A stretch of DNA of 64,000 bases, from contig NZ_LS483370.1 in NCBI RefSeq assembly GCF_900475285.1, positions 4,540,001-4,604,000 of the forward strand, read 5' to 3'. Source of the DNA: Pseudomonas taetrolens (GTDB lineage: Bacteria > Pseudomonadota > Gammaproteobacteria > Pseudomonadales > Pseudomonadaceae). Shown here piece by piece: positions 1-11,467 of the stretch. Numbering within the stretch: position 1 is the stretch's first letter; each line of letters starts with the position of its first letter. The position numbers and the translations under genes are program-made. Below the pieces are notes generated by a model that had not been told where the DNA came from, ran no database searches, and saw only the letters and a list, made by a program, of their open reading frames with translations.

Positions 1-100
1 CCGGGCACTCACCCATTCGGAGACGGATGCTAACTCACTGAAGGGTTATGAGACGAGTTTTGCGATGGAAAAGCACGGCAGGCGGGGGTAACAGCGTCCT

Positions 101-166
101 CATCGCGAAAACGCTCGCTCCTGCAGGTGATTCAATCACTCTGCAGAAGCGAGCGTGCTCGCGATA
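101..166. repeat. REP-like inverted pair (GCGAGC family)
   Basis: Two imperfect copies of a palindromic element face each other. The left arm reads CATCGCG...CGCTCGCTCCTGCAG, and the right arm reads CTGCAGAAGCGAGCG...CTCGCGATAG. Related copies occur at about 6177, 13437, 25655 and 31490. This pair lies just downstream of the opgH stop. Nothing else was seen in positions 1-170. Confidence 0.7.
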
Positions 167-170
167 GGGA

Positions 171-2723
171 TCAGGCAGCAGGTTTCAATGGCAGCAGTGG
201 CGCGTGAGGGTCTGCGGCCACTGATTCACGCCAGGCGTTCAACCAGTCTTCGTGCCCCTCGTTCCACACCAGCGCGTGCAAGCGTGCCAACGCAACAGGG
301 TCACTCAGCAGTGCCATGCGCAGGTTATTGTCGATCGCTTTGGGCCCCAGCTTGAGGGCCTGACGTACGCGCTCGGCGCGCAGCCACTCAATCGGCTCGG
401 CTTCGCGGTGACGCGAGGTCGCCAGGGCACAGGCCAGGGCGTTCTGCTGCGGATCAACCACGGCCCGGACAAAACCGTCGTTGAGTGCGCGGTAACGGTT
501 CTCGTAGGTGTATTCAGCGGTGGCTGACAATTCACGTGGCGGCGCGTATTCCTCAGGAATCAGGAACAGGCTTTCGTCGCGGGACTTGAGGCCCAGCTTG
601 ACCCGGCTGGAGATCACTGACACCGGAATCGACAGCATCAGCGAACCGACAATCGGCACCAGCCACCACAGGAAGCTTGGGTTCAACCACAACACCAACG
701 CAGCCCAGGCCGCACCCAGCAGGGTTTGCGGACCATGGCGCCGTATGGCTTCGCTCCACGGGGTGGAGTCGTCGTCACGTTGTGGTGAGTTCCAGGTTGC
801 CGCCCAGCCGAGGAATGCAGCCAGTACGAAGCGGGTGTGGAAGATCATGCGCACCGGTGCCAGCAGCATCGAGAACAGCATTTCCAGCAACATCGACAAC
901 GTGACCTTGAACTTGCCACCGAACGCCTTGGCGCCCTTGGTCCAGATCAGAATGATGCTGAGCAATTTAGGCAGGAACAGCAGCACGATGGTCGTCGAGA
1001 ACAAGGCAACGGCTTTTTCCGGATGCCATTGTGGCCACAGCGGATAAAGCTGACGAGGTTCCATGAAGTATTGCGGCTCCATCAGCGTATTGACCGCCAG
1101 CAGGGCCGTCGACAGCAGCAGGAAGAAGAACCACAACGGCGCCGAGAGATACGACATGACGCCGGTCAGGAACACCGCACGGTGCACCGGGTGCATGCCT
1201 TTAACCAGGAACAGGCGGAAGTTCATCAAGTTGCCGTGGCACCAGCGACGGTCACGCTTGAGTTCGTCCAGCAGGTTCGGCGGCAGTTCTTCATAGCTGC
1301 CCGGCAGGTCGTAGGCAATCCACACGCCCCAACCGGCACGGCGCATCAACGCGGCTTCAACGAAGTCGTGAGACAGAATCGCACCCGCAAATGCACCTTT
1401 GCCAGGCAACGGCGCCAGGGCGCAGTGCTCGATAAACGGTTTCATCCGGATGATCGCGTTGTGGCCCCAGTAGTGGGATTCACCCAACTGCCAGAAGTGC
1501 AGACCCGCGGTAAACAGTGGCCCGTAGACCCGGGTGGCGAACTGCTGCATGCGCGCATACAGCGTATCCATGCCCGACGCACGTGGCGCGGTCTGGATGA
1601 TGCCGGCGTCTGGTGTGGCTTCCATCAGGCGCACCAGGCTGGTCAGGCACTCGCCGCTCATGACGCTGTCGGCGTCCAGCACCACCATGTACTTGTAATC
1701 GCCGCCCCAGCGACGGCAAAAGTCGTCGAGGTTGCCACTTTTACGTTTCACCCGGCGACGGCGACGACGATAGAAGATCCGGCCGAAGCCTTCTGTTTCG
1801 CGACACACATCCAGCCAGGCCTGCTGCTCGGCGACACAAATATCGGGGTCGTTACTGTCACTGAGGACGAAGAAGTCGAAGCGATCCAGGTCACCCGTGG
1901 CCGCAACCGATTCGTACGTGGCACGCAAGCCCGCAAATACGCGGGTCACGTCTTCATTACAGATCGGCATTACCAACGCGGTACGTGCTTGTTCCGGGAT
2001 CGGCTCGTTGCCCGCGCTGGCACCGGAAATCCGGTACTTGTCGTGGCCGGTGAGCAACTCCAGGAAGCCCATGAGGGCTGTCCAGAAACCCGCCGACACC
2101 CAGCAAAACAGAATTCCGAACAGGATCAGGATGCTGGTCTGCAAGGCATAGGGCAGTACTTGCTGTGCGGTTTGCATCAACGGCTGGTGCATGATCTCTT
2201 CGAGATCGACGAACGACCAGCCCTGGTACGGCATGATGCCTTTCATGTACCAGCCCGCGACGATGGTCTGACCAAGCATCAGCACCAACAGGATGTAGCG
2301 GCGTATCGACCCCACCGTGCGCCAGCGCGCATGCGGCAGCACACGCTCGTCAATTTTGGGAGCCGGGGGATTGCTGCGCCCGGTCAGGCGCCGCCAGCCA
2401 CGAACCAGAATATTGGTTCGCCAAGGCTCGGGCACCACTTTGGTGCGCCGAATCGGTGGCGTCGCCTTGAGCATCACGCGGCCGCTGGCATCGAGGCCAA
2501 GCATTTCTGCTTCCTCCAGCTCCGCAGCCGAGCTGAGGTTCAGACGCGTGCCGACCGAGGCCTGGGCGGCCTCTTGGGCATCAGTGTCCGCTTGCGCCGA
2601 CAACCTCGCGTGCAGCTCGGCGAACGACTCACAGCTCGCCAACTCGGCGCGTTGCTCATCGCTCAACGGCAAATGCGCCAAGTACTCGTCAAGCGAGACT
2701 GACGGAACGTTAATATTACTCAT
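171..2723 (-). CDS. opgH: Glucans biosynthesis glucosyltransferase H (OpgH/MdoH)
   Basis: This inner-membrane family-2 glycosyltransferase makes the beta-1,2-glucan backbone of osmoregulated periplasmic glucans from UDP-glucose. The protein has 850 residues, the usual size for Pseudomonas OpgH. It has a long cytoplasmic N-terminus, a membrane segment near residues 141-162 and another near 195-222, and a GT2 catalytic domain. That domain shows the DAD motif at 350-352, an acidic SHDF at 451-454 and the R-R-W signature at 492-494. A cluster of membrane helices follows from about residue 505. The start codon overlaps the 3' end of opgG by 8 nt, so the two genes are very likely co-transcribed and translationally coupled. 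Identification is secure at family level. The regulatory second role known for E. coli OpgH cannot be judged from sequence. Confidence 0.97.
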   Translation of the reverse strand: MSNINVPSVSLDEYLAHLPLSDEQRAELASCESFAELHARLSAQADTDAQEAAQASVGTRLNLSSAAELEEAEMLGLDASGRVMLKATPPIRRTKVVPEPWRTNILVRGWRRLTGRSNPPAPKIDERVLPHARWRTVGSIRRYILLVLMLGQTIVAGWYMKGIMPYQGWSFVDLEEIMHQPLMQTAQQVLPYALQTSILILFGILFCWVSAGFWTALMGFLELLTGHDKYRISGASAGNEPIPEQARTALVMPICNEDVTRVFAGLRATYESVAATGDLDRFDFFVLSDSNDPDICVAEQQAWLDVCRETEGFGRIFYRRRRRRVKRKSGNLDDFCRRWGGDYKYMVVLDADSVMSGECLTSLVRLMEATPDAGIIQTAPRASGMDTLYARMQQFATRVYGPLFTAGLHFWQLGESHYWGHNAIIRMKPFIEHCALAPLPGKGAFAGAILSHDFVEAALMRRAGWGVWIAYDLPGSYEELPPNLLDELKRDRRWCHGNLMNFRLFLVKGMHPVHRAVFLTGVMSYLSAPLWFFFLLLSTALLAVNTLMEPQYFMEPRQLYPLWPQWHPEKAVALFSTTIVLLFLPKLLSIILIWTKGAKAFGGKFKVTLSMLLEMLFSMLLAPVRMIFHTRFVLAAFLGWAATWNSPQRDDDSTPWSEAIRRHGPQTLLGAAWAALVLWLNPSFLWWLVPIVGSLMLSIPVSVISSRVKLGLKSRDESLFLIPEEYAPPRELSATAEYTYENRYRALNDGFVRAVVDPQQNALACALATSRHREAEPIEWLRAERVRQALKLGPKAIDNNLRMALLSDPVALARLHALVWNEGHEDWLNAWRESVAADPHAPLLPLKPAA

Positions 2724-4443
2724 CGGCTGGCAACTGGTAGCTCCAGGTTTCGGTCAACACTTTCTCAGTCTTCACCGGTTCTGGCGTGGCAGGGGTCGCT
2801 TCGGCTGCAGGTTTGTTTGCGTCCTTGGCCGCGTGTGCTTTCTTCTCCTGAGCCTTGGCCGCGGCTTTTTCAGCCTTAGTCAGCGCTGCAGGTTTTGGTG
2901 CTGGCGTTACGACGTCTTGAACCAATGCTGCGCGCAACTCGGTGGACTTGCTCGGGTCCTTGAGCTTCAGGCGCAAGGTCAAACGCCAGCCCTTGGTAAC
3001 AGGGTTGTAGCGCACGTTGTTTTCAACCAGTTCGGCGTTGTCACCCACGCTGACCTGGCTGCGCACCGGCGCATCTTCAGGCAAGGCCTTGAGCGAAGGA
3101 CCTTCGAAGTCGATCAGGTAAGCCACGCTGCCATCTGGCTGGCGAATCAGGTTGGACTGTTTGACATCACCGGTGGAACGCAGGGTTTGTTTGACCCAGG
3201 CGCTGTCAGTCGGGTGCAGCGCCGCTTCGTCCAGCGTCCAGTGCAGACGGTAGGCAAAGTCAACTGGCTTGCCGGGCTCCGGCAACGTGTCCGGGCTCCA
3301 GAACGCAACGATGTTGTCGTTGGTCTCATCTGCGGTCGGAATCTCTACCAGGTCAACGGAGCCTTTGCCCCAATCACCTTGTGGCTCGATCCAGGCACTC
3401 GGGCGCTTGTCGTAGCGGTCATCGAGGTCTTCGTAGTGGCTGAAGTCACGACCACGTTGCAGCAAGCCAAAGCCGCGCGGGTTTTCAACCGAGAAGTTGC
3501 TCACCGACAAGTGTTTCGGGTTGTTCAATGGACGCCAGATCCACTCGCCGTTGCCGGCGTGAATCGCCAGGCCCGACGAATCGTGCAGTTCGCGGCGGTA
3601 ATTCAGCACTTTGGACGGCTGATTGGCTCCGAACAGGTACATGCTCGTCAGCGGCGCGATGCCCAGTTTGGTCACCTTGTCGCGCAGGAACAATTGCGAT
3701 TTGACATCAACCACCGTGTCCAGACCCGGACGCAAGGTGAAACGATAGGCGCCAGTGGCACGAGGCGAATCCAGCAAGGCGAAGATCACCAGATGCTTGT
3801 CACCTGCCTTTGGACGCTCGATCCAGAACTCGGTGAAACGCGGGAACTCTTCGCCCGAGGGCAAAGCAGTATCGATCGCCATGCCGCGTGCCGACAGGCC
3901 GTAGGTTTGACCTTTGCCGATTACGCGGAAATAGCTCGCGCCCAGCATAGTCATGATCTCGTCCTGCTTGTCCGCCTTGTTGATCGGATACAGCACGCGG
4001 AAACCGGCCCAGCCGAGGTTTTCGGTCACTTTAGGATCGAACTGAACGTCACCGAAATCAAAACGACTTGAGTCGTACTTGATTTCTTCCACCTTGGTGG
4101 CGGTCACTTCGTTGATTTTTACCGGCGTGTCGAAATGCATGCCCTGGTGATAGAAGGACAGCTTGAAAGGTGTCTTTTGATCCGCCCACTGGGCCTTGTC
4201 GCCGATAAAACGGATTTTTTGATAATCCGCGAATTTCATGTCGCGGAATTCTTTAGGCAAATTACTGCGTGGGGCTTGGTACTTCTGTTCGGCGAGGGTT
4301 TTCGCCTCAGCCGCCACGTCATCCAGACTAAATGCCCACAGTTGACCCGCACCGAACAAACAAAAGAGCGCAGAGCCCGTCACCAGTGCATTACGCAACC
4401 GCTTGGCAGACATTTTTGGTGCATTAATTGGACTAACAATCAC
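2716..4443 (-). CDS. opgG: Glucans biosynthesis protein G, periplasmic (OpgG/MdoG)
   Basis: OpgG is a periplasmic protein needed for branching or processing of osmoregulated glucans; it acts with OpgH. I place the start at a GTG (4441-4443) because GAGG lies 7 nt upstream in the transcript and the protein then begins [14 protein letters not shown], as in other Pseudomonas OpgG. The upstream in-frame ATG at 4512 has no ribosome site and would add 23 unlikely residues. This gives 575 aa. A signal peptide ends near ...GAGQLWA-FS (residues 20-37). The body is the MdoG beta-sandwich fold (about residues 40-530). The C-terminus is a lysine/alanine-rich tail, rich in AEKAA and AKAQEKK, not shared by shorter homologues. 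The gene is upstream partner of opgH. Confidence 0.95.
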   Translation of the reverse strand: MIVSPINAPKMSAKRLRNALVTGSALFCLFGAGQLWAFSLDDVAAEAKTLAEQKYQAPRSNLPKEFRDMKFADYQKIRFIGDKAQWADQKTPFKLSFYHQGMHFDTPVKINEVTATKVEEIKYDSSRFDFGDVQFDPKVTENLGWAGFRVLYPINKADKQDEIMTMLGASYFRVIGKGQTYGLSARGMAIDTALPSGEEFPRFTEFWIERPKAGDKHLVIFALLDSPRATGAYRFTLRPGLDTVVDVKSQLFLRDKVTKLGIAPLTSMYLFGANQPSKVLNYRRELHDSSGLAIHAGNGEWIWRPLNNPKHLSVSNFSVENPRGFGLLQRGRDFSHYEDLDDRYDKRPSAWIEPQGDWGKGSVDLVEIPTADETNDNIVAFWSPDTLPEPGKPVDFAYRLHWTLDEAALHPTDSAWVKQTLRSTGDVKQSNLIRQPDGSVAYLIDFEGPSLKALPEDAPVRSQVSVGDNAELVENNVRYNPVTKGWRLTLRLKLKDPSKSTELRAALVQDVVTPAPKPAALTKAEKAAAKAQEKKAHAAKDANKPAAEATPATPEPVKTEKVLTETWSYQLPADE

Positions 4444-4641
4444 GAGCAAACCTCGCCGAATACAGATGATGAAACCAACGGCCAGCGATCTACATGCCGG
4501 GTTGGCGAGCACTGTTCCGACAGCCGAAGGAATAAATGATTCCCCTGACGTGCCGGATAGGTCTCTGTGTAACGCGAGATTATCTAGTAGGCCGCGCTAC
4601 AACGCATCCACTGTCCGTAAGTATTTCATGTGAAAACCCCC

Positions 4642-4659
4642 TGTTTTCGGACGAAAACA
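4642..4659. other. Inverted repeat between opgG and dtd
   Basis: TGTTTTCG and its partner CGAAAACA form a short hairpin just after the dtd stop and about 200 nt before opgG, read on the minus strand. No clean T tract follows. It could be a weak dtd terminator or an operator for opgG. The rest of 4444-4674 shows nothing I can name. Confidence 0.3.
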
Positions 4660-4674
4660 CGGTATTTCTGGGTA

Positions 4675-5112
4675 TTAGGTTTGTAACATAAAAGTCACGG
4701 GGCCATCATTCACCAAATGCACCTGCATATCGGCCCCAAAACGCCCTGATTCGACCCGTGGATGCAGGCGCTTGGCCTCGGTCAACAGGTGGTCAAACAG
4801 TGCCTGTGCCAATGCGGGAGGGGCGGCCGTGGAAAAGCTCGGGCGCAAGCCATTTTGAGTGTCGGCTGCCAGAGTGAACTGGGACACCAGCAACAAACCA
4901 CCGCCGATATCGGCCAGCGACCGGTTCATTTTGCCCTCGGCATCGCTGAACACGCGGTAGTTGAGCAGCTTGTTCAACAACTTGGCTGCATTGGCCTGTG
5001 TATCGCCAGGCTCGACGGCCACCAGCACCAGCAGCCCCTGATCGATGGCGCCTACGACCTCCCCCGCCACTTCAACCCGCGCACCCGTCACACGTTGCAG
5101 TAAGCCCTTCAT
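4675..5112 (-). CDS. dtd: D-aminoacyl-tRNA deacylase
   Basis: The enzyme hydrolyses D-amino acids (and glycine mischarged on tRNA-Ala) from tRNA, a cytoplasmic proofreading step. The protein has 145 aa, the standard Dtd length. It shows the SQFTLAADT motif (about residues 78-86) and a C-terminal NDGPVTF motif carrying the cross-subunit GP pair. Its ATG overlaps the stop of the upstream aminopeptidase gene by 4 nt (ATGA), so the two form an operon. This pairing is common in pseudomonads. Confidence 0.97.
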   Translation of the reverse strand: MKGLLQRVTGARVEVAGEVVGAIDQGLLVLVAVEPGDTQANAAKLLNKLLNYRVFSDAEGKMNRSLADIGGGLLLVSQFTLAADTQNGLRPSFSTAAPPALAQALFDHLLTEAKRLHPRVESGRFGADMQVHLVNDGPVTFMLQT

Positions 5113-6080
5113 GCTTCATCGGGCTGCAGGTTGAGCAGACGACGGGCCATTTGTTCGGTGGCACGCACCAGCGCATCGGTAATTCCCGGCTCAGTCGCGG
5201 AGTGACCGGCGTCGCGGATAACCTGCAATTCGCTGTCCGGCCAGGCCTGATGCAGCTCCCATGCGTTGTCCAGCGGGCAAATGACGTCATAGCGACCATG
5301 AACAATGACCCCCGGCAAGTGGGCAATCTTGTACATGTCGCGAATCAACTGATTGGGTTCAAGAAACGCACTGTTGGTGAAGTAATGGCATTCGATACGG
5401 GCAATCGACAGCGCCCGATGCGACTCGCAAAAGCGGTCGACCACTTGCGGGTTGGGTCGCAGCGTCGCAGTGCGCCCCTCCCACGTCGACCAGGCTTTGG
5501 CCGCGTGCATCTGGGCAATCTGGTCATTGCCGGTCAGGCGTTTGTGGAACGCGCCAAGCAAGTCGTGCCGCTCTTCTTCTGGAATCGGTGCCACATAGTC
5601 TTGCCAGTAATCCGGGAAAATGCGGCTGGCACCTGCCTGGTAGAACCACTCGATCTCTTGTGGCCGGGACAGAAAAATACCGCGCAGGATCAAGCCGTGA
5701 ACACGTTCGGGGTGACTTTGCGCATACGCCAATGACAAGGTGGAACCCCATGAACCGCCAAACAGCACCCATTTATCGATGCCCAGATACGAGCGGATGC
5801 GCTCCATGTCGGCGACCAGATCCCACGTGGTGTTGCTTTCAAGACTGGCGTGCGGCGTCGACCGCCCGCAACCACGCTGATCGAAGGTGATGATGCGGTA
5901 CAGGTTGGGATCGAAATAGCAGCGACTATTGGCATCGCATCCCGAACCCGGACCACCGTGAACGAACACCACAGGCAAGCCGTCGGGCGAGCCACTCTCG
6001 TCAACGTAAAGCACATGGGGTGCGTCAACTGCCAGCTCATGCCGGGCGTAGGGTTTGATCTGCGGGAACAAGGTTTGCAT
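5109..6080 (-). CDS. pip: Prolyl aminopeptidase (proline iminopeptidase), S33 family
   Basis: This alpha/beta hydrolase removes N-terminal proline from peptides. The start at 6080 ([11 protein letters not shown]) is chosen because TGGAG lies about 7 nt upstream. The ATG four codons earlier (6092) has no such site. The product is 323 aa. It has the HGGPG oxyanion motif (about residue 41), the nucleophile elbow GGSWGS near residue 110, and a C-terminal catalytic His in GHSATEPG. It is coupled to dtd by an ATGA overlap. Confidence 0.95.
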   Translation of the reverse strand: MQTLFPQIKPYARHELAVDAPHVLYVDESGSPDGLPVVFVHGGPGSGCDANSRCYFDPNLYRIITFDQRGCGRSTPHASLESNTTWDLVADMERIRSYLGIDKWVLFGGSWGSTLSLAYAQSHPERVHGLILRGIFLSRPQEIEWFYQAGASRIFPDYWQDYVAPIPEEERHDLLGAFHKRLTGNDQIAQMHAAKAWSTWEGRTATLRPNPQVVDRFCESHRALSIARIECHYFTNSAFLEPNQLIRDMYKIAHLPGVIVHGRYDVICPLDNAWELHQAWPDSELQVIRDAGHSATEPGITDALVRATEQMARRLLNLQPDEA

Positions 6081-6176
6081 TACGCACTCCATGGGGCTGG
6101 AAAATGTTGCCGTCTGGCATCATAAACCCGATTGGCCCCAATGAGCATGCGCTTAAAAAAGTGTGAATAATTTCAC

Positions 6177-6257
6177 AGGAGCGACCTTGCTCGCGCGGTG
6201 GTGGAACGCTGTTTCTCAGGTGTTCCACACGTCTGCCATCGAGCGCACTGGCTCCTG
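6177..6257. repeat. Degenerate REP-like element
   Basis: AGGAGCGACCTTGCTCGCGCGG is followed about 50 nt later by a partner ending GGCTCCTGCAAGG. It matches the GCGAGC REP family loosely and lies between the 3' end of hutG and the 5' end of pip. Confidence 0.4.
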
Positions 6258-6263
6258 CAAGGG

Positions 6264-7064
6264 TCAGGCGTGACGTTCGCGGCCCCATTCAATAATCCGT
6301 GCCAGCAACTGCTTGAGCACGACTTGGGTCGGTGCGGCCAGGTCTTCGCGGTAAGTGAAAGGCTCTACCTCTTCCATATATGTGCACTGGGCCAGCTCCA
6401 GTTGCACCGCATGAATGTTGTCGGCAGGGCTGCCGTAATGACGGGTAATATGGCCACCCTTGAAGCGCCCGTTGAGCACATGGCTGTAGGCCGGGTATCC
6501 GGCGCAAATCGCTTCCAGCTCGCTGGCCAGCGCCGGATTGCAGCTGGCACCATTGAACGTGCCCAGGTTGAAGTCCGGCAGCCGACCCTCAAACAGGTGC
6601 GGGACGTGGGAGCGGATTGAATGGGCATCGAACAGCAGGGCGTAGCCAAACTCGTCCTTGAGCCGTGCCAGCTCTTGCTGAAGCGTCTGGTGATAGGGCT
6701 TCCAGATGTGCTCCAGGTAGGTCGCCCGCTCGGCCGCGGTCGGCACCTGGCCTTCCCGGAACAGCGGCACGCCGTCAAACAGCGTGGCCGGGAACAGCCC
6801 CGTAGTCGCTCCTACATACATTGGCGCATCATCTTCGGGCCGATTGAGGTCGATGACGAAGCGCGAATACTCTGCCGCCAGGGTGCTGGCCCCCAGCTCA
6901 GCCGCAAACTCATAAAGCCTGGGAATGTGCCAGTCGGTGTCCGGCAGGCTTTGTGCTTCGGGAATCAGCCCGGTTTCAACCGCAGGCGTCAGGCGCAAGC
7001 CCGCGTGAGGCATGCTGATCAGCAATGGCACGCGGCCTTGTTTGAATGTCAGAACCTTATCCAC
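6264..7064 (-). CDS. hutG: N-formylglutamate deformylase (HutG)
   Basis: This is the last step of the five-step histidine pathway: N-formyl-L-glutamate is hydrolysed to glutamate and formate. The 266-aa protein belongs to the N-formylglutamate amidohydrolase family. Visible motifs are SMPHAG (residue 17 onward), DTDWH, and LFDAHSIRSH, which carries metal or catalytic His residues. The start is GTG at 7064, preceded by AGGAG at 8 nt. It is the last gene of the minus-strand hutU-H-T-I-G run, only 11 nt after hutI. The pathway is the HutF/HutG formylglutamate branch, matching the presence of hutF here. Confidence 0.96.
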   Translation of the reverse strand: MDKVLTFKQGRVPLLISMPHAGLRLTPAVETGLIPEAQSLPDTDWHIPRLYEFAAELGASTLAAEYSRFVIDLNRPEDDAPMYVGATTGLFPATLFDGVPLFREGQVPTAAERATYLEHIWKPYHQTLQQELARLKDEFGYALLFDAHSIRSHVPHLFEGRLPDFNLGTFNGASCNPALASELEAICAGYPAYSHVLNGRFKGGHITRHYGSPADNIHAVQLELAQCTYMEEVEPFTYREDLAAPTQVVLKQLLARIIEWGRERHA

Positions 7065-7075
7065 AACTTTTTCTC

Positions 7076-8281
7076 CTAAAGCACTGCGTCCACGCCATTG
7101 CGCACGACGCGTTTGTCCAGATCACCACCCAGCCAATACGCCAGATCCGCCGGCCGATCAATGTTCCAGGCCACAAAGTCAGCAACCTTACCGGGTTCCA
7201 GCGAGCCATGGGTTTCACCCATGCCCAAGGCAGTAGCAGCGTGCTGGGTCACACCCGCCAGGACTTCTTCGGGGGTCATGCGGAACAGGGTACAGGCCAT
7301 GTTCATCATCAGACGCAGCGACAACGCCGGCGAAGTACCCGGATTGAGGTCGCTGGCGATAGCGATTTTCACCCCGTGCTTGCGCAAGGCGTCCATCGGC
7401 GGCAGTTGGGTTTCACGCAGGAAGTAAAACGCACCGGGCAACAACACGGCCACTGTTCCGGCCTCCGCCATCGCCTGGGCGTCTTCTTCGGTCATGAACT
7501 CCAGGTGGTCCGCCGACAACGCCTGATAACGCGCCGCCAGACTGGAGCCGTGCAACGATGACAACTGCTCGGCATGCAGTTTGACCGGTAAGCCCAACTG
7601 CTTCGCCACAACAAACACCCGTTCAACCTGAGCAGGTGAAAACGCCAGGTATTCACAGAACGCATCGACCGCGTCCACCAGCCCTTCTGCTGCCAGCGCG
7701 GGCAGCATTTCGTGGCAGATGTGATCGATATAATCGTCTGCCCGGTCCTTGTATTCCGGTGGCAGGGCATGAGCTGCCAGGCACGTACTGCGTACCGTCA
7801 CCGGCAGGGATTCGCCAAGACGACGAATCACCCGCAGGATTTTGCGCTCACTCTCGAGACACAGACCATAACCTGACTTGATCTCGACACTGGTCACACC
7901 GTCACGCAACAAACAAATCAAACGCTGACGCGCAGTGGCGAACAGCTCCTCTTCGCTTGCAGCGCGAGTCGCACGCACGGTGCTGGCAATCCCTCCCCCG
8001 GCCGCAGAGATTTCGGCATAGCTCACCCCTTGCAGGCGCTGCTCGAATTCGCCGCTACGATTGCCGCCAAACACCGTATGCGTGTGGCAATCGATCAGCC
8101 CCGGCGTCACCCACGCGCCCTCCAGGCCATAAACCTGGCCATATTCGTCCTCGGGTAACTGTAAACGCGGGCCAATCCACTCAATGTATTCATCACGGGT
8201 GACGATGGCCGCATCCTCGATAATCGAGTAAGCGCCATTGGCCATGGTTGCGACATTGCAGTGCTGCCAAAGGGTTTTCAT
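7076..8281 (-). CDS. hutI: Imidazolonepropionase
   Basis: HutI hydrolyses 4-imidazolone-5-propionate to N-formimidoyl-L-glutamate, the third step of histidine degradation. The 401-aa protein is a metal-dependent amidohydrolase with the TIM-barrel metal motif [10 protein letters not shown] near residue 65. Further metal or catalytic positions are seen in KLHAEQLS and [13 protein letters not shown] sits 7 nt before the ATG. It lies between the permease gene hutT (27-nt gap) and hutG. Confidence 0.97.
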   Translation of the reverse strand: MKTLWQHCNVATMANGAYSIIEDAAIVTRDEYIEWIGPRLQLPEDEYGQVYGLEGAWVTPGLIDCHTHTVFGGNRSGEFEQRLQGVSYAEISAAGGGIASTVRATRAASEEELFATARQRLICLLRDGVTSVEIKSGYGLCLESERKILRVIRRLGESLPVTVRSTCLAAHALPPEYKDRADDYIDHICHEMLPALAAEGLVDAVDAFCEYLAFSPAQVERVFVVAKQLGLPVKLHAEQLSSLHGSSLAARYQALSADHLEFMTEEDAQAMAEAGTVAVLLPGAFYFLRETQLPPMDALRKHGVKIAIASDLNPGTSPALSLRLMMNMACTLFRMTPEEVLAGVTQHAATALGMGETHGSLEPGKVADFVAWNIDRPADLAYWLGGDLDKRVVRNGVDAVL

Positions 8282-8308
8282 TGCATCACTCCGTACAGGA
8301 TCAAATAC

Positions 8309-9712
8309 TCAGGAAAGCTCGGCAGCCACTTTAACCGCCCGTCCGGCCAGCGGCTTGACCCACAACAGATAAGCCACTACCAACAAGCCAATCCAGACTG
8401 CACCCACCATCAACGCAGCCTGGGTTTCAGGGAAGTAGCCGAGCACGCCAAAGATAAACACCATAAACGCGATGGCTGCGATCGGCGCATACGGCCAGAA
8501 CGGAACCGGGAACTTGAGCTCAGCCACTTCTTCGCGGGTCATGGAACGGCGCATGGCCACTTGAGTCACCAGAATCATCAACCACACCCACACGGTGGCG
8601 AACGTGGCAATCGAGGCGATGACCAGGAAGATGTTTTCCGGAATCAGGTAGTTCAGCACTACACCGCCCAGCAACGTGGCGCCCATCACCAACACCGTCA
8701 TCCATGGCACACCGTGCTTGGAGATTTTGGCAAAGCCTTTGGGGGCCTGCCCTTGCTGAGCGAGACCAAACATCATGCGCCCAGCCCCGAAGATGTCGCT
8801 GTTGATCGCCGACACGGCCGCCGAGATCACCACGATATTAAGAATGGTGGCCGCAGAGCTGATGCCCAGGCTGTCGAAAATCTGTACAAACGGGCTGCCT
8901 TGGCTGCCGATCTGAGTCCATGGGTAAATGGCCATCAACACGAACAGGGTCAGCACATAGAACAGCAGAATCCGCAACGGCACGGCGTTGATCGCCTTGG
9001 GGATAACGCGTTGCGGGTCTTTGGCTTCACCCGCGGTAATGCCAATGATTTCAATACCGCCAAACGCAAACATCACCACCGCAAACGAAGCGATCAACCC
9101 GCCGACACCATTGGGCAGGAAACCACCGTGAGCCCAGAGGTTGCTGATACCGGTCGCCGCAGCGTCGGTGCTACCCGCCGCACCAATGCCAAACAGCATG
9201 ATGCCGAAGCCTGCGAGGATCATCGCCACAATTGCGGCAACCTTAAGCAGGGACAGCCAAAACTCCATCTCACCGAAGACTTTGACGCTGCACAGGTTGA
9301 GGCCACCGATCAGCAGCACGATGCCCAGCACCCAGATCCAGCGCGAGACCTCAGGGAACCAGAACCCCATGTAAATGCCAAAGGCCGTGATGTCGGCCAG
9401 GCACACAATGATCATTTCAAAGGCGTAGGTCCAGCCGAGAATAAAACCTGCCATCGGCCCCAAATACGTCGTGGCGTATTGGCCAAACGATCCTGAGACT
9501 GGATTGCGCACGGCCATTTCACCCAGGGCGCGCATCACCATAAAGACCGCCGCACCCCCGATCAGGTACGCCAGTAGCACCGCAGGTCCAGCCATCTGGA
9601 TGGCAGCGGCTGAACCATAAAAAAGACCCGTTCCGATCGCTGAGCCCAGCGCCATGAAACGAATGTGGCGAGCAGATAACCCGCGTTTCAAACCTTGAGT
9701 TTGGCTTTGCAT
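8309..9712 (-). CDS. hutT: Histidine permease, APC family (HutT-like)
   Basis: The protein (467 aa) is a 12-helix amino-acid/proton symporter of the APC superfamily. The N-terminal signature [14 protein letters not shown] and the [13 protein letters not shown] loop are typical of the AAT/ProY group. Its position between hutH and hutI makes histidine (or urocanate) the most likely substrate, as shown for the hut-linked permeases of P. fluorescens SBW25. Substrate is inferred from context. AAGGA lies 6 nt before the ATG. It is the only transporter gene in this locus. Confidence 0.88.
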   Translation of the reverse strand: MQSQTQGLKRGLSARHIRFMALGSAIGTGLFYGSAAAIQMAGPAVLLAYLIGGAAVFMVMRALGEMAVRNPVSGSFGQYATTYLGPMAGFILGWTYAFEMIIVCLADITAFGIYMGFWFPEVSRWIWVLGIVLLIGGLNLCSVKVFGEMEFWLSLLKVAAIVAMILAGFGIMLFGIGAAGSTDAAATGISNLWAHGGFLPNGVGGLIASFAVVMFAFGGIEIIGITAGEAKDPQRVIPKAINAVPLRILLFYVLTLFVLMAIYPWTQIGSQGSPFVQIFDSLGISSAATILNIVVISAAVSAINSDIFGAGRMMFGLAQQGQAPKGFAKISKHGVPWMTVLVMGATLLGGVVLNYLIPENIFLVIASIATFATVWVWLMILVTQVAMRRSMTREEVAELKFPVPFWPYAPIAAIAFMVFIFGVLGYFPETQAALMVGAVWIGLLVVAYLLWVKPLAGRAVKVAAELS

Positions 9713-9784
9713 TTCGCGTCCTTAATTATTTTTGTCGGCGAAAACAGACACGCAGAGGGCCGAATGACCCCCTGCGTCTGAGAG

Positions 9785-11317
9785 TTACAGGCTTGGAAGG
9801 ATCTGGGCAGGCACCAATGCATTCAGGCAGCGCGAAGCCAGCAACTGAATCGCGGCATCGATATCCGGGGCGAAGAAGCGGTCTTTTTCATAGAACGCGA
9901 CCTTGCTGCGCAACGTGCTGCGTGCGATTTCAAGCTTGGGCGAGGTTTTCAGGCCATCACGCAAATCCAGCCCCTGGCATGCAGCCAGCCACTCGACAGC
10001 CAGCACGCCGCGTACGTTTTCGGCCATTTCCCACAAACGCTTGCCCGCCGCAGGAGCCATCGACACGTGGTCTTCCTGGTTCGCCGACGTAGGAATGCTA
10101 TCGACGCTGTGTGGGTGCGACAACGCTTTGTTCTCACTGGCCAAGGCCGCGGCGGTCACCTGGGCGATCATAAAGCCGGAGTTGACGCCACCGTTGGCCA
10201 CCAGAAATGGCGGCAACTGAGACATGTGCTTGTCCATCATCAGCGAAATACGGCGCTCGCTCAGCGAACCGATCTCGGCAATCGCCAGCGCCATGTTGTC
10301 GGCAGCCATCGCCACCGGTTCGGCGTGGAAGTTACCGCCAGAAATCACATCGCCCTGCTCGGCAAATACCAGCGGGTTATCCGACACGGCGTTGGCTTCG
10401 ATACCCAGTACTTCAGCAGCCTGGCGCAATTGGGTCAGGCAGGCACCCATGACTTGTGGCTGGCAACGCAGGGAGTACGGATCTTGTACTTTGTCGCAGT
10501 TTTTGTGCGACTCGGAAACTTCACTGCGGGTGCCCAACAGATCACGATAAATCGCTGCCGCGTCGATCTGGCCACGCTGGCCGCGGGCTGCGTGAATGCG
10601 CGGATCAAACGGCGAGCGCGAACCCAGCACCGCTTCAACCGTCAAGCCGCCGCACGCCATAGCGGCTGCAAACAGGTCTTCCCCTTCAAACAGGCCACGC
10701 AGGGCAAACGCTGTGGACACTTGGGTGCCATTGAGCAGCGCCAGGCCTTCTTTGGCGGCCAGCGTCAGAGGTTGCAAGCCTGCTTGCTTCAAGGCAGTGA
10801 CGGCATCCAGCCATTCACCTTTGTAGCGCGCCTTGCCTTCGCCCAGCAGCACCAGCGACATATGGGCCAAAGGCGCCAGGTCACCCGAGGCTCCGACGGA
10901 GCCCTTGAGCGGGATATGCGGGTAAACCTCGGCGTTGATCAGTGCAATCAGGGCATCGATCACTACCCGGCGAATCCCGGAGAAACCACGGCCCAGGCTG
11001 TTGACCTTGAGCACCATGATCAGGCGCACCAGCGCATCGCTGATCGGCTCGCCAATACCGGCGGCATGGGACAGCACCAGCGAACGCTGGAGGTTTTCCA
11101 GGTCTTCGCTGGCAATCTTGGTTGATGCCAACAAGCCAAAACCGGTATTGATCCCGTAGGTGGTGCGGTTCTCGGCAAGGATCTGCTCAACGCACGCCAC
11201 GCTGGCATCGATCTGCGCCGAGGCGCTGTCGTCCAGCGTGAGGGCGACCGGCTGTTGATAAATGTCACGCAGTTGGGCAAGGCTCAATTGGCCGGGAATC
11301 AGGTTTAGCTCAAGCAC
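9785..11317 (-). CDS. hutH: Histidine ammonia-lyase
   Basis: HutH deaminates L-histidine to trans-urocanate and ammonia, the first step of the pathway. The 510-aa protein carries the Ala-Ser-Gly triplet at residues 143-145 (in [12 protein letters not shown]), which cyclises to the MIO electrophile, and the active-site Tyr at 54 ([10 protein letters not shown]). The start is GTG at 11317 with AAGGAG 7 nt upstream. It follows hutU by about 150 nt, a gap that contains a REP-like pair, and precedes hutT. Confidence 0.98.
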   Translation of the reverse strand: MLELNLIPGQLSLAQLRDIYQQPVALTLDDSASAQIDASVACVEQILAENRTTYGINTGFGLLASTKIASEDLENLQRSLVLSHAAGIGEPISDALVRLIMVLKVNSLGRGFSGIRRVVIDALIALINAEVYPHIPLKGSVGASGDLAPLAHMSLVLLGEGKARYKGEWLDAVTALKQAGLQPLTLAAKEGLALLNGTQVSTAFALRGLFEGEDLFAAAMACGGLTVEAVLGSRSPFDPRIHAARGQRGQIDAAAIYRDLLGTRSEVSESHKNCDKVQDPYSLRCQPQVMGACLTQLRQAAEVLGIEANAVSDNPLVFAEQGDVISGGNFHAEPVAMAADNMALAIAEIGSLSERRISLMMDKHMSQLPPFLVANGGVNSGFMIAQVTAAALASENKALSHPHSVDSIPTSANQEDHVSMAPAAGKRLWEMAENVRGVLAVEWLAACQGLDLRDGLKTSPKLEIARSTLRSKVAFYEKDRFFAPDIDAAIQLLASRCLNALVPAQILPSL

Positions 11318-11360
11318 GTTAATACTCCTTCACGCGTTGCGAAATTTTTAAAAACCGTAT

Positions 11361-11459
11361 GTGTAGCCACCGCAGTGCGATAAGGCCCCCAGGGCCTTAT
11401 CTTTTGAAAGAGCGCGGCCCCTTCGGGCTCGATCGCAGCCTTTGGCAGCGGCTACAAAG
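11361..11459. repeat. REP-like pair in the hutU-hutH gap
   Basis: A GTAGCC-ACCGCAG arm faces CAGCCTTTGGCAGCGGCTAC, with an internal hairpin ATAAGGCCC/GGGCCTTAT at about 11380-11400. These structures would form in the hutUH transcript and could change the ratio of the two products. Confidence 0.6.
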
Positions 11460-11467
11460 GCCTGCAA

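Noticed and set aside
837..2702. A 621-codon plus-strand frame opposite opgH
   Set aside because: It lies wholly antisense to opgH, is rich in His/Gln/Arg as expected of a reverse frame in GC-rich DNA, and matches nothing known.
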